Assembly (NCBI RefSeq): GCF_900114455.1
Contig: NZ_FOTC01000004.1
Coordinates: 89,964 to 153,963 of the forward strand
DNA: 64,000 bases
Direction of reading: 5' to 3'
Source of the DNA: Halogranum rubrum
Lineage (GTDB): Archaea; Halobacteriota; Halobacteria; Halobacteriales; Haloferacaceae
This document shows positions 18,359 through 26,861 of the stretch, piece by piece. Within the stretch, counting starts at the first letter, position 1, and every line of letters begins with the position of its first letter. The position numbers and the translations under genes are program-made. The notes beneath the pieces are model-generated. The model was not told the origin of the DNA. It did no database searches and worked only from the letters and a program-made list of their open reading frames with translations.

Positions 18359-18505
18359 AGTACGAGTGTAGAGTCGCTGTGTGCCAGCATAAAGTGCTGT
18401 TCGTGCCCGAGCAGAGGGTCCCACCGTTTGGAGACTCCATCGTTCCCGAATTCCCGACGTTCCGTGAACTGCATTGATGTTTCTCCACGGCAATATACTG
18501 CTGCG

Positions 18506-19003
18506 ATGAGTAGTTTAGTAGTACTTGCCTTCGACAACATGACCGGCGCAAAGGACGTACGTGACAAACTGTACGAACTGCAGAAAGAGGAGCTAATCAA
18601 GCTAGAGGACGCCGCGGTGGTCGTCCGCGACGAGGACGGGAAAGTAAAAGTCGATCAAGCCGTCGGCCTCGTCGGCAGCGGTGCTCTCGGCGGCGCCTTT
18701 TGGGGGATGCTCATCGGACTCCTCTTTTGGGCGCCGTGGCTCGGGATGGCCATCGGGGCGGTGACCGGCGCCATCTCCGGGAAGTTCGCCGACATCGGTA
18801 TCGACGACGACTTCATCGAGAGCGTGAGCGAGTCCATCGGACCGGGTAACTCGGCGATCTTCCTGCTCATCCGCGACGTTCAGAAAGAACGTGTCATGGA
18901 GGAAATCGAGGGGTACGCACCCACCGTCCTCCGAACCAACCTCTCTCCCGAGCAGGAAGAGAACCTTCGCGAGGCCTTCGGAACGGAAGCCCCACCGGCC
19001 TGA
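18506..19003 (+). CDS. DUF1269 family protein
   Basis: A 165-residue protein with the DUF1269 order: an N-terminal alpha/beta segment (MSSLVVLAFDNMTGAKDVRDK), a Lys/Asp-rich middle, a Gly-rich hydrophobic hairpin (VGSGALGGAFWGMLIGLLFWAPWLGMAIGAVTGAISG, about 53-89), then GPGNSAIFLLIRDV and an acidic tail. Such proteins are thought to be membrane-associated stress proteins, but no biochemical role is known. ATG 18506 is chosen over an in-frame ATG at 18428 that adds a non-family basic leader. The promoter is probably shared with the divergent HdeD-like gene. Confidence 0.85.
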   Translation: MSSLVVLAFDNMTGAKDVRDKLYELQKEELIKLEDAAVVVRDEDGKVKVDQAVGLVGSGALGGAFWGMLIGLLFWAPWLGMAIGAVTGAISGKFADIGIDDDFIESVSESIGPGNSAIFLLIRDVQKERVMEEIEGYAPTVLRTNLSPEQEENLREAFGTEAPPA

Positions 19004-19385
19004 TCGGTGCTCAACCGCCGAGTGCGCCACTGCTCAACAGCGGTTGCGCTCGGAGGTATTCACATCGACTCTCACACGGCGGACTGAGTCTCACGATGAG
19101 AACAGAGAGCGTATCGACCAAGTGTTCGACCAGCTGGACGAGTGCCTGAAAAGAGGAGGAAACAATCCCGCCAACAGGAGTTTGTCATCCTCACATCTGC
19201 GGAGTGTATGAGAAAATTGCTGTCGGAAGTGCGCGTTTAATTGGACAATATTCTCGTACATCTCCAAATACAGTATCGAGTACGGTATTATCCGGTCGTT
19301 GTAGAGCCTCTGACGTTGTGGTTCGTCGGTGCTCACGGACGCAGGAGTAGGAACTACTGATCTAACTCGGACGAGCGGCCCTCAC
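19004..19385. other. Gap between DUF1269 gene and methyltransferase remnant
   Basis: No gene is seen. The last part (from about 19350) may already belong to the eroded 5' end of the methyltransferase pseudogene. Confidence 0.35.
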
Positions 19386-19902
19386 CGTACGTATCTCGAA
19401 ATCCCTGAATGGTCTGGTCGCACTCGCGTTGGCCGAAAGTACCGGACACGTCGTCGGCCGTGACATCAGTGACGGAATGATCACCTAGACGCGGTCGAAA
19501 GCGGCCGACAGCGGTATCGAGAACGTTGAATTCGGCTACGGTGAGTTCCGAGATCCGAAGTACGACGGCAAAGTGGACATTGTCGTCTCGAACTTCGCCC
19601 TCCATCATCTCCCTGACGACGAAAAACGCGAGGCTATCGAGGTCATCGCCGACCTCGGTCCGCGTCGGTTCGTCCTCTGTGATGCGATGTTCTTCGGGTC
19701 GACAGATTCCGACGAACCACTGTTCGGCCACGGCGTCGATGGGGCGACCGTCGGGATGCTCGTGGACGTCCTCACCGACGTCGGGTTCGTGATCACTGCA
19801 GTCAAGCGCGTACACGACCAAGTGGGTGTTCTCGTCGCCGAACGGGTCGGTGACGAGGCGGGTACAAACACACTCTCCTCAGAGGCCATATCCGAGCGAT
19901 AG
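19386..19902 (+). pseudogene. Broken SAM-dependent methyltransferase
   Basis: The C-terminal half of a class I methyltransferase is clear: AADSGIENVEFGYGEFRDP, then VDIVVSNFALHHLPDDEKRE (motif IV region) running to TAG/TAA after 19902. Upstream in the same frame LALAESTGHVVGRDISDGM, the motif I/II strand, is followed by an in-frame TAG at 19486-19488, where relatives usually have Gln. Before that, YLEIPEW (from 19392) sits in another frame directly next to GLVALALAES, so the Gly-rich motif I appears deleted. At least one deletion and one nonsense codon make this non-functional. Confidence 0.75.
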
Positions 19903-20399
19903 TCTAACATTACAATCGTATTGTTGTAATATCTCAGTCAGTCACGCTTCAACAAAGTCTCTGGATACAGACTACTCGCTGGTAGCTATGTGTTCTGCAA
20001 TAGAGAATAGATTCATTCTTGGAACGAAGGACAGGACGCGGTAACTGAGATATGCAGAGAGACGACGGCGTTTCAGAGGCAGACTGTGCCACAGTCGTGG
20101 CTTCATCGACTGCTCAGTAGCAACGGTTCGGATCGAACAGGCGACAGTTCACTGTCTATTCGTTCCCAATGAGAGAATATCGACAGACCAGCAGCAGATC
20201 CAGCTTTCGACTGGGTCGAGTCGGTTCCTGGACGAGTAATGCTCACGTATCTATACGGACGAGCTACAAGTCAGACGAATGATTGTTTCCTCCTCGAGAA
20301 CAGGTTCATCCTGTCGAATGCCAGAAGTCGGGTGACGTACAGGAATTGCTAGTTCGGCACGGTCAGGGGCCGGGACTACAGAGACGTCGGTCGGACTAC
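19903..20399. other. Non-coding left border of the carbohydrate island
   Basis: About 500 bases with no credible gene. It contains a copy of the 17-base motif at 19992 and a short hairpin, GACTGTG-C-CACAGTC, near 20082-20096. Confidence 0.4.
19992..20008 (+). promoter_or_regulatory. 17-base near-palindrome, candidate IclR operator (copy 1)
   Basis: GTTCTGCAATAGAGAAT, differing from the best copy (GTTCTGAGATAGAGAAC at 29265) at four positions. It lies beyond the 3' end of the FAH gene, not at a promoter, so its role is less certain than that of the others. Confidence 0.4.
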
Positions 20400-21284
20400 T
20401 CAGACGACGATTGTATCGTTGGCAAGCCGGCCGATGTTGTCGATATCGATGGAGACCCTGTCGCCTGCTTCGAGTGTGAACGTCTCTGGCGGAACGAGTG
20501 CCGTCCCAGTGAGTAACACGAGCGTCTCGGGGAGGTCGTTGTGCCGGCGGAGATACGCGACCAGTTCTTCACATGAGGTAGCCATCTCACTCGTCGAAGT
20601 CGAGTCTTCGTAGACGACCGCACCGTCGCGCTCGATGGTGAGCAACATCGTAAGGTCGTGGGGGTCCTCGACGGTTTCGGAAGTCGAGACGCAGGGACCG
20701 ATCGAGCAACAGCGGTCGTAGACCTTCGCCTGCGGGAGGTACAGTGGATTCTCGCCTTCGATGTCACGGCTCGACACGTCGTTGCCGACGGTGTATCCGA
20801 CGACCTCGCCGCGGTGGAGAACGATACCTAGTTCGGGTTCCGGCACGTCCCAGTCCGAGTCACCGCGAACACCGATCGCGTCGTGCGGCCCGACCGTCCG
20901 CGAGGGTGTCGCCTTCAAGAACAGTTCGGGGCGCTCGCTCTCGTAGACGTCGATGTAGACCTCCGGTTTTCCGCTCTCTGCCTTCCGAGCCTCCTCACTG
21001 ATACTGTAGGTGACGCCTGCAGCCCACACCTCGTCCGGGACGACCGGTCGAAGCGCGTCGGCCTCGACGTCGTCGAGGTCACGTGGCTCCGCCTCGGGGA
21101 TTCGATCACGAGCGATAGCGTCTATCGACTGGTTGCTGGCGTTGGCCGCCCGCGCGAGTTCGGTGAACGAACCGAGGTCCTCGGACGCTGACGTCAGGTC
21201 GTACGCGTCGCCCTCGTCGTCGATAACGACGAGTGAATCCGACGACGACTGCTGCTCTCCGCCGGGAAGTCTGTAATACTGCAT
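20400..21284 (-). CDS. Fumarylacetoacetate hydrolase (FAH) family protein, probable 2-keto-3-deoxypentonate dehydratase (XacE-like) or diketo-acid hydrolase
   Basis: A 294-residue protein with an N-terminal alpha/beta domain and the C-terminal FAH fold. Metal-site residues show in VPEPELGIVL (Glu-x-Glu) and YTVGNDVSSRDIEGENPLYLPQAK, with a catalytic Lys in LFLKATPS. Haloarchaeal members act as 2-keto-3-deoxypentonate dehydratase, forming 2-oxoglutarate semialdehyde from keto-deoxy-xylonate or -arabinonate. Relatives cleave 2,4-diketo-3-deoxyrhamnonate. The sugar-acid dehydratase and semialdehyde dehydrogenase next door favour the pentose role, while the rhamnogalacturonan lyase in the island makes the rhamnose role possible. 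It has its own leaderless promoter. Confidence 0.85.
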   Translation of the reverse strand: MQYYRLPGGEQQSSSDSLVVIDDEGDAYDLTSASEDLGSFTELARAANASNQSIDAIARDRIPEAEPRDLDDVEADALRPVVPDEVWAAGVTYSISEEARKAESGKPEVYIDVYESERPELFLKATPSRTVGPHDAIGVRGDSDWDVPEPELGIVLHRGEVVGYTVGNDVSSRDIEGENPLYLPQAKVYDRCCSIGPCVSTSETVEDPHDLTMLLTIERDGAVVYEDSTSTSEMATSCEELVAYLRRHNDLPETLVLLTGTALVPPETFTLEAGDRVSIDIDNIGRLANDTIVV

Positions 21285-21306
21285 ATCCGTTGATGATTAC
21301 CGGTCA

Positions 21307-21316
21307 GTAAAAATGT
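21307..21316 (-). promoter_or_regulatory. TATA element of the FAH-family gene
   Basis: On the minus strand this reads ACATTTTTAC, 28 bases before the ATG at 21284. Leaderless layout. Confidence 0.65.
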
Positions 21317-21418
21317 ACCGTCCAAAGAAGAACGAGAGAAAGAGAAGAATTCGTGTCTGTGTGGCTTACGCCTCGTCGAACAGCGCAGCACTCCGTACTG
21401 CTGGCTCGACGAGTCGTT

Positions 21419-22660
21419 TCACTCCTCGTCGAACAACGTATCACCCTCGACCATGTGCTCCTCGACGACGTCGAGGTCGAGCGTCAGACCAAGACCGGGC
21501 TTTTCGGGAATCTCCATGCGACCTTCGCTGATGAGGTTGTCCTCTTCGACCAGGTCTTCCCACCAATCGAGTTGGTAGGAGTGGTACTCGACGGCTAGCG
21601 AGTTCGGGATGGCGGCGGCGACCTGTGCGGATGCCATCGTCCCGATGGGCGAGGAGACGTTGTGCATCGCGACTGGGACGTAGTAGGTGTCGGCCATGTC
21701 CGCAATCTTTCGCGTCTCACGCATTCCGCCGACGCGGGGGAGGTCGGGTGCGATGATGTCGACGGACTGCTCTTCGAGGAGTCGGCGATGGCCGTGTTTC
21801 CGGTAGACGTTCTCCCCCGCTGCGATTGGCGTCGTCGGTGCCGAAAACGTCACTTCACGCTGGACGTCGTGATTCTCCGGCGGGACGGGGTCTTCGAGCC
21901 ACCACACGTCGTAGTCGGCGATGGCCGCCGCGAGACGCTTCGCGCTTCCACCGGCGAACGACCAGTGGCAGTCGAAGGCGACGTCGGCGCGGTCGCCGAC
22001 GGCCTCGGTGACCGCCTCGACGATTTCGACCTTGTGGTCGATCTCCGGGCCGCGGAGGTGACGGTTCGCTCGGTCTTTCTCGTGGCCCGATGGAACGTCC
22101 AGGTCGAACTTGATGGCGTCGTAGCCGAGTTCTTCGACGACGCGTTCACCCTCGGCAGCACAGGCTTGGGGGTTAGCCTCGTCTTCTGTGTGGAGGTCAC
22201 AGTAGATGCGAACCTCGTCGCGGTACTTCCCGCCGACGAGTTGGTAAGCCGGGATGTCGAGTAACTTGCCAGCGACGTCGTGGAGGGCGATCTCGATACC
22301 CGAGATGGCCGAGACGGCCTTCCCGGAGATAGACCCTTCACCGGACATCTTCTGGATCAGGTGCTCGTAGAGTCGGTCGATGTCCAGCGGGTTCTCGCCG
22401 ACGAGGAACGGCTTCATCCGCTCGATGATAGCCGTGTCACCACCGCCCCAGTACGACTCACCTGTGCCGACGACGCCCGCGTCCGTGTAGACGCGAACGA
22501 GAATCCACGGATAGTTCCCGTCGACCATCGTCGTCTGAATATCCGTGATCTTCGCGTCGCGGACGCCGCCGCGTTCGTTGGTGATACCCATCGTCTCCGA
22601 CGACAGGTCCCGCATCGTGTACTCTGCGTTCGGGTCGCTAAGCTTCGCGTACTCGACCAT
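21419..22660 (-). CDS. xacD: Sugar-acid dehydratase, enolase superfamily (xylonate/arabinonate dehydratase type)
   Basis: A 413-residue mandelate-racemase-like enzyme. Visible active-site residues are Lys in KFDLD, Asp in AFDCHW, Glu in LEDPVPPEN, Glu in AGENVY and the His of MHNVSSP, the set of acid-sugar dehydratases. From memory the whole sequence, including the start (YAKLSDPNAEYTMRDLS), closely follows Haloferax XacD, which dehydrates D-xylonate and L-arabinonate (also gluconate) to 2-keto-3-deoxy acids. Cytoplasmic, Mg-dependent. It is divergent from the aldehyde dehydrogenase across 187 bases and next to the FAH gene, giving dehydratase, second dehydratase and oxidase side by side. The substrate could be another aldonate. 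Confidence 0.9.
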   Translation of the reverse strand: MVEYAKLSDPNAEYTMRDLSSETMGITNERGGVRDAKITDIQTTMVDGNYPWILVRVYTDAGVVGTGESYWGGGDTAIIERMKPFLVGENPLDIDRLYEHLIQKMSGEGSISGKAVSAISGIEIALHDVAGKLLDIPAYQLVGGKYRDEVRIYCDLHTEDEANPQACAAEGERVVEELGYDAIKFDLDVPSGHEKDRANRHLRGPEIDHKVEIVEAVTEAVGDRADVAFDCHWSFAGGSAKRLAAAIADYDVWWLEDPVPPENHDVQREVTFSAPTTPIAAGENVYRKHGHRRLLEEQSVDIIAPDLPRVGGMRETRKIADMADTYYVPVAMHNVSSPIGTMASAQVAAAIPNSLAVEYHSYQLDWWEDLVEEDNLISEGRMEIPEKPGLGLTLDLDVVEEHMVEGDTLFDEE

Positions 22661-22683
22661 TGCGTTCGTATATCCCGAAACCC

Positions 22684-22694
22684 GATACTAAAGC
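22684..22694 (-). promoter_or_regulatory. TATA element of the sugar-acid dehydratase gene
   Basis: On the minus strand this reads GCTTTAGTATC, about 29 bases before the ATG at 22660. Confidence 0.6.
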
Positions 22695-22815
22695 TTGCGG
22701 GTCGGTAGCGACACTACTAGCCAGAGAAGTGAGACGGGAGGAGAACTCAGACCAGACGACTGCTCGGACCAGCCCGTCGTAACGAAAGGCTAGCAGAGAG
22801 GTAGGGAACCGTAAG

Positions 22816-22824
22816 AATAGTATG
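22816..22824 (+). promoter_or_regulatory. TATA element of the semialdehyde dehydrogenase gene
   Basis: AATAGTATG about 28 bases before the ATG at 22848. It supports that start over the in-frame GTG at 22833. Confidence 0.6.
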
Positions 22825-22847
22825 TGTGAACGGTGAATAGATATCCG

Positions 22848-24296
22848 ATGACGGAGACAAAGGCTAACTACGTTAACGGAGAGTGGGTCTCCTCGGAGAC
22901 GGGAGAGACTATCGACGTCGAGAATCCTGCAAACCCGAGTGAGACCGTCGCACGCTATCAACAGTCTAACGCTGCCGACGCGGCCGAGGCGGTCGAGGCT
23001 GCCGTCGACGCCCAAGACGACTGGGCGACGACACCCGGGCCGGAGCGTGGCCGTATCCTCCGAGAAGCGGGGAACGTTCTCGCCGACCGCAAAGACGAGT
23101 TGACGGATGCACTCGTCGCCGAGGAAGGAAAAGCGCACGCTGAGGCCGCTGGTGAGGTCCAGCGAGCGATCGATATCTTCTACTACTTCGCCGTGAAGGC
23201 TGCCGACCTCGGTGGAACGACGAAGTCACCCAGCGGCCGACAGAAGAACCTCTATATCCGGCAGGAACCCGTCGGTGTCGCCGCACTGGTCACACCGTGG
23301 AACTACCCCATCGCCATCCCGGTGTGGAAGCTCGCGCCGGCGCTGGCAGCAGGGAATACGGCCGTCTTGAAGCCCGCATCGCAAGCGCCGGGAGTCGCCG
23401 TCGCCGTCGCTGAAGCGTTAGACGAGGCAGGCCTCCCGGACGGCGTGTTGAACGTCGTCACCGGCCCCGGTAGTACAGTCGGAACCGAGTTCATCGAGAA
23501 CGAGGGAACGGATGCCGTCTCCTTCACTGGTAGCAGTGAGGTCGGTGAACTCGTCTACGAACAAGCGACCGACGCAGGCAAGCGCGTCCAGACCGAACTC
23601 GGTGGCAAGAACCCGACGCTCGTCACCGACTCGGCCGACCCCGCCGAGGCGGCCGACATCGTCGCCAACGGGGGCTTCGGGACGACAGGACAGTCGTGTA
23701 CCGCCTGCTCCCGCGCCATCGTTCACGAGGACGTCTACGACGACTTCGTCGCGGAGCTAGTCGACCGGGCAGAGTCCGTCGACATCGGTCCCGGCGACGA
23801 CCACGAGATGGGGCCACAGGTCAGCGAGAGCGAACTGGAGTCGACTCTCGACTACATCGACGTCGCCGAGAACGAAGGAGCAACGCTCGCCGCGGGCGGC
23901 GAGGTTCCCGAAGGTGAGGCAGTCGACGAGGGCTACTTCGTCGAACCGACCGTCTTCACAAACGTCGACCACGAGATGCGTATCGCCCAAGAGGAAGTCT
24001 TCGGCCCGGTTGTCGCCGTGCTGAAGGTAAGCGACTTCGAGGAAGGTCTCGAAGTCGCGAACGGCGTCGACTACGGTCTCTCGGCCAGTGTCGTCACCGA
24101 CGACCATACCGAGGCGAACCGCTTCGTCGACGAGTCGGAAGCCGGCGTCGTGAAAGTCAACGAGAAGACGACCGGTCTCGAACTCCACGTCCCGTTCGGC
24201 GGCTTCAAGCGCTCCTCTTCGGAAACCTGGCGTGAGCAGGGCGATGCTGGTCTCAACTTCTACACCATCGAGAAGACGGTCTACGACAACTACTGA
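22848..24296 (+). CDS. xacF: 2-oxoglutarate semialdehyde dehydrogenase (aldehyde dehydrogenase family)
   Basis: A 482-residue aldehyde dehydrogenase. The cofactor-binding TPWNYPIAIPVWKLAPALAAGN region (about 147-168), catalytic Glu in ELGGKNPT, catalytic Cys in GFGTTGQSCTACSRAIVH, and the C-terminal PFGGFKRSSSETWREQG are all intact. The sequence closely follows, from memory, Haloferax XacF, which oxidises 2-oxoglutarate semialdehyde to 2-oxoglutarate as the last step of oxidative pentose degradation. It is cytoplasmic and is divergently transcribed from the dehydratase with its own TATA element. A 10-base-stem hairpin follows the stop codon by 14 bases. A general succinate-semialdehyde-type activity cannot be excluded. 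Confidence 0.9.
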   Translation: MTETKANYVNGEWVSSETGETIDVENPANPSETVARYQQSNAADAAEAVEAAVDAQDDWATTPGPERGRILREAGNVLADRKDELTDALVAEEGKAHAEAAGEVQRAIDIFYYFAVKAADLGGTTKSPSGRQKNLYIRQEPVGVAALVTPWNYPIAIPVWKLAPALAAGNTAVLKPASQAPGVAVAVAEALDEAGLPDGVLNVVTGPGSTVGTEFIENEGTDAVSFTGSSEVGELVYEQATDAGKRVQTELGGKNPTLVTDSADPAEAADIVANGGFGTTGQSCTACSRAIVHEDVYDDFVAELVDRAESVDIGPGDDHEMGPQVSESELESTLDYIDVAENEGATLAAGGEVPEGEAVDEGYFVEPTVFTNVDHEMRIAQEEVFGPVVAVLKVSDFEEGLEVANGVDYGLSASVVTDDHTEANRFVDESEAGVVKVNEKTTGLELHVPFGGFKRSSSETWREQGDAGLNFYTIEKTVYDNY

Positions 24297-24310
24297 CCGT
24301 CTACTTGATC

Positions 24311-24332
24311 GTTGGTGACGTCCGTCACCAAC
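24311..24332. terminator. Perfect 10-base inverted repeat after the aldehyde dehydrogenase
   Basis: GTTGGTGACG, two bases, then CGTCACCAAC, starting 15 bases after the stop codon. The position suggests a 3'-end hairpin. There is no long T tract, so an operator role is an alternative. Confidence 0.45.
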
Positions 24333-24500
24333 GAGGTTAGCGTCAGACCATCGTACTGACCATACTTCGCTCACGGTCGTCGTGTTACGGTCAGTGTCTC
24401 TCTCTTTCTCGTGTTCATCGAAGTCTCGGTAGCGGGTTTTCGACGCTCGGTCCGTCGTCGGACAGAGTCAACTGCTACTAACTGCTACCGATGGCCGGTT

Positions 24501-24527
24501 CGTGAGAACGACAGATGTGTTCTCACG
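24501..24527. repeat. 9-base inverted repeat in convergent gap
   Basis: CGTGAGAAC (24501-24509) and GTTCTCACG (24519-24527) with a nine-base loop. It overlaps a 17-base motif copy. It could terminate transcripts from both sides or be part of a double operator. Confidence 0.45.
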
Positions 24528-24535
24528 CTCAGAAC
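24519..24535 (-). promoter_or_regulatory. 17-base near-palindrome, candidate IclR operator (copy 2)
   Basis: On the minus strand this reads GTTCTGAGCGTGAGAAC; the outer half-sites GTTCTGAG and GAGAAC match the 29265 copy exactly, with three centre bases different. Confidence 0.45.
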
Positions 24536-24674
24536 AGAGAGAAGGAACCACGTCGTAGTCGTTACAGAGATAGCGTTGTAACGAATATGGCTCGAACGCG
24601 TGGAAGGCTGGTGTAGTGGAGTTCACGACGACGACGCGAGACGGGACAGCGATATTCTGAAGTAGAGAATGGAG

Positions 24675-25430
24675 TCAGTAGTTGATGTTGAGTTCGACGA
24701 CGTTCGCCGCACTGAGGACGCGTTCGGGGAGCGCTCCGTGGAGATCTTCGTCGCTGACGCGGCTTGCAGGGGCTGAAACGCTAATCGCACCCAACACCGC
24801 TCCAGAGGACGCCTTGACTGGCGCGGCGAGACACCGTAATCCTTCCAGTCGTTCACCGTCGTCGATGGCGTAGCCACGCTCGCGGACGTCGTCAAGTACG
24901 TCGAACAACTCGTCGCGCGTCCCGACGCTCTTCGGCGTCTTTGTCTCGAGTCCGTGCTGGTCGATGATCTCTTCGACTCGCGACTCGGGAAGGTTGGCGA
25001 GAATCACCTTCCCGAGTGCAGTCGTGTGGAGGTTCGTCCGCAAGCCCGCGTACGTGTCGAGATCGACGGCGTCGTCACCCTTCGCCCGCATGAGGTAGAC
25101 ACCCACTCCCTGCTCTTCGACGAGGAGATTGGCTAACTCGCCTGTTTCGGCCGCTAGCGCCTTTACCTCTGGTTCGGCAACCTCGTAGAACTCCATCGAC
25201 TTGCGGATATGTCCCCCAATTTCGAGAAACTTCAGCCCGAGTCGGTACTCGCCGTCGGCCTTCAGCACGTAGCCGTGGCTCTGGAGTGTCGTCAAGTGAT
25301 TGTGTACTGCACTCTTCCCCATGTCGAGTTCGTGCGACAGTTCTGTCACCCCGTACGGGCCCCCCTCGATCAACTGCTCGATCAGCGCGAGCGTCTTCTC
25401 GGTGGTTTGCACCGGGTGCTTGGCGTCCAT
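24675..25430 (-). CDS. IclR family transcriptional regulator (XacR-like)
   Basis: A 251-residue regulator. Residues about 10-70 form the IclR winged helix-turn-helix ([20 protein letters not shown] followed by [21 protein letters not shown]), and about 85-245 form the effector-binding domain, with the family's [20 protein letters not shown] near the end. IclR proteins bind short palindromes as dimers and sense small acids. In Haloferax an IclR protein (XacR) controls pentose oxidation genes, and the flanking xac-like genes suggest the same job here. ATG 25430 is chosen because of the TATA element about 27 bases upstream. A longer open frame runs to 25568. A 17-base palindrome lies immediately upstream of its TATA element, suggesting autoregulation. 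Confidence 0.9.
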   Translation of the reverse strand: MDAKHPVQTTEKTLALIEQLIEGGPYGVTELSHELDMGKSAVHNHLTTLQSHGYVLKADGEYRLGLKFLEIGGHIRKSMEFYEVAEPEVKALAAETGELANLLVEEQGVGVYLMRAKGDDAVDLDTYAGLRTNLHTTALGKVILANLPESRVEEIIDQHGLETKTPKSVGTRDELFDVLDDVRERGYAIDDGERLEGLRCLAAPVKASSGAVLGAISVSAPASRVSDEDLHGALPERVLSAANVVELNINY

Positions 25431-25447
25431 GATACCAGCTGTCAGTG

Positions 25448-25459
25448 TATATTGATAAG
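25448..25459 (-). promoter_or_regulatory. TATA region of the IclR gene
   Basis: On the minus strand this reads CTTATCAATATA, about 21-28 bases before the ATG at 25430. It directly abuts the palindrome at 25461, so a bound regulator would contact the TATA/BRE region. Confidence 0.6.
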
Positions 25460-25460
25460 C

Positions 25461-25477
25461 GTTCTGCCTTAGAGAAC
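25461..25477. promoter_or_regulatory. 17-base palindrome, candidate IclR operator (copy 3)
   Basis: GTTCTGCCTTAGAGAAC, adjacent to the iclR TATA element. It is nested in a second inverted repeat, CGTTCTG (25460-25466) and CAGAACG (25477-25483). Confidence 0.55.
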
Positions 25478-25787
25478 AGAACGTCAGTTTGAGAATGTCA
25501 ACCAGTTCACTCTCGACAAAGCGTTCAGTACTAGAACGGGAGGTTCTTGTGACTTTGTCGAACAACAATCATCGTCCCGTCTAAGCGTCGCTACTACCGA
25601 CAGCGCCCGCCTTCCTCGGGTAGTAGTCGTTGAAGTGTTTCTCGAGCGCTGTTTGCTGTCCAGTTCTGAGATAACAAACGCACAACACGGGCCACGTTGA
25701 GAGTCACTCAACTCTACGTGTGGTACCCGAGCTACGAAAACGGTAGTACCGAGTCGAATACGCGAGGAGAAGACCGGACCCCGCCGA
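25478..25787. other. Intergenic region upstream of the IclR gene
   Basis: No gene is seen. It contains the fourth motif copy at 25663. Open frames here are Ser/Arg-rich and not coding. Confidence 0.4.
25663..25679 (+). promoter_or_regulatory. 17-base motif, candidate IclR operator (copy 4)
   Basis: GTTCTGAGATAACAAAC, identical to the 29265 copy over its first 11 bases and matching 14 of 17 overall. Confidence 0.4.
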
Positions 25788-26570
25788 TTACGACTTACTT
25801 CCCCACCCGAACGAGAGCCATCCGCCGTCGGGGTGGAGGATTTCGCCGGTCATGAAGTGGTCTTCGGCGGCCAAGAACCGCACGCAGTTCGCCACCTCTT
25901 CGACGGTGCCGTACCGTCCTTTCGGCGTCCGGTCGACGACGTCCTGTTCGTCGAAGCCGATTTGGTCCTGTGCGTCACCGACCATCTCCGTCTTGATGTA
26001 GCCGGGTGCAATCGCGTTGACGTCGATATCGTGTTCCGCCCACTCGACGGCCAGACAACGCGTGAGGTTGTTGACACCCCCTTTCGAGGTGTTGTACGGG
26101 GTACGGCCGGTCTGTCCCTGTTCGCCCATCATACTGGAGATGTTGACGATACTGCCGCCGATTCCGTGTTCGATCATCTTCTTTCCGGCGACCTGCGCCC
26201 CGTAGAAGGTTCCAGAGAGATTCACGTCGAGCACCTGATGCCAGTCCTCGATAGCCATCTCTTCGGCAGGGCCCCGAATGTTGATTCCAGCGTTGTTTAC
26301 CCAGACATCGAGCGAGCCAAAGCGGTCGATAGTCTCGTCGGCCAGTGCTTCGAGCGAGTCGTAGTCGGTCACGTCGGCTTCGACGCCGACGATGGAGTCG
26401 TTGTCCGTCTCGGATGTAATCTCCTCTGCGGCCGCCACCGCTCGCTCGTGTGAGCGCGAATTGACGACGACGTTCGCACCCTGCGCGGCGAACTCCCGAG
26501 CGATGCCGAATCCGATACCGCTACTTGAACCAGTGACCACTGCGGTCTTGTCTTCTAGTTGACTGTCCAT
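25788..26570 (-). CDS. Short-chain dehydrogenase/reductase (SDR), probable sugar or sugar-acid dehydrogenase
   Basis: A 260-residue classical SDR. NAD(P)-binding TGSSSGIGFGIA is at about 13-24, NNAGIN is near 91, the catalytic Ser is in NISSMMG and the Tyr-Lys pair is in YNTSKGG. A PGYIKTEM loop and a C-terminal MTGEILHPDGGW strand complete the fold. Glucose, gluconate-5- and rhamnose dehydrogenases all look alike at this level. Its position between the IclR gene and a GntP permease suggests oxidation of a sugar or aldonate. It has its own promoter and the divergent GntP gene begins 291 bases away. Confidence 0.88.
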   Translation of the reverse strand: MDSQLEDKTAVVTGSSSGIGFGIAREFAAQGANVVVNSRSHERAVAAAEEITSETDNDSIVGVEADVTDYDSLEALADETIDRFGSLDVWVNNAGINIRGPAEEMAIEDWHQVLDVNLSGTFYGAQVAGKKMIEHGIGGSIVNISSMMGEQGQTGRTPYNTSKGGVNNLTRCLAVEWAEHDIDVNAIAPGYIKTEMVGDAQDQIGFDEQDVVDRTPKGRYGTVEEVANCVRFLAAEDHFMTGEILHPDGGWLSFGWGSKS

Positions 26571-26593
26571 ACGAAAGGGGAAGCCACGAGAGT

Positions 26594-26604
26594 CTTATTA
26601 ATGT
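26594..26604 (-). promoter_or_regulatory. TATA element of the SDR gene at 25788
   Basis: On the minus strand this reads CATTAATAAGA, 29 bases before the ATG at 26570. Confidence 0.6.
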
Positions 26605-26823
26605 GACTGTCTTGGTGTATTTTTCACCGCACACGTGTGTCGAATAGTCGGGCGACGTGAGAGAGTAGAACTGGGAGATGAGTGAGAGAGCACACTGCAG
26701 GTACTGAGACAGAACCTACAGTTGCACCATCTATTCTCCCGACGATCTGGCGTTACGATATCGCTAGCCGACATAGTGGAATGTTGGGATATCTCGCAGA
26801 TAAGTCATGAGCGCCATGGAAAA

Positions 26824-26833
26824 TATTTTTAAT
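26824..26833 (+). promoter_or_regulatory. TATA element of the GntP permease gene
   Basis: TATTTTTAAT about 33 bases before the ATG at 26862, within an AT-rich run (26815-26834) that stands out from the surrounding high-GC sequence. Confidence 0.6.
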
Positions 26834-26861
26834 GGATGACCATGATGTGCGCATGTAACAC

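Larger units (their letters stand above)
24297..24674. other. Convergent intergenic region with hairpins and a candidate operator
   Basis: No gene is seen. The region lies between two convergent stops and holds the hairpin at 24311-24332, the hairpin at 24501-24527 and an overlapping copy of the 17-base motif at 24519-24535. Confidence 0.5.

Noticed and set aside
19354-19821. Minus-strand open frame over the methyltransferase remnant
   Set aside because: The plus strand carries recognisable methyltransferase motifs, so the minus frame is a shadow.
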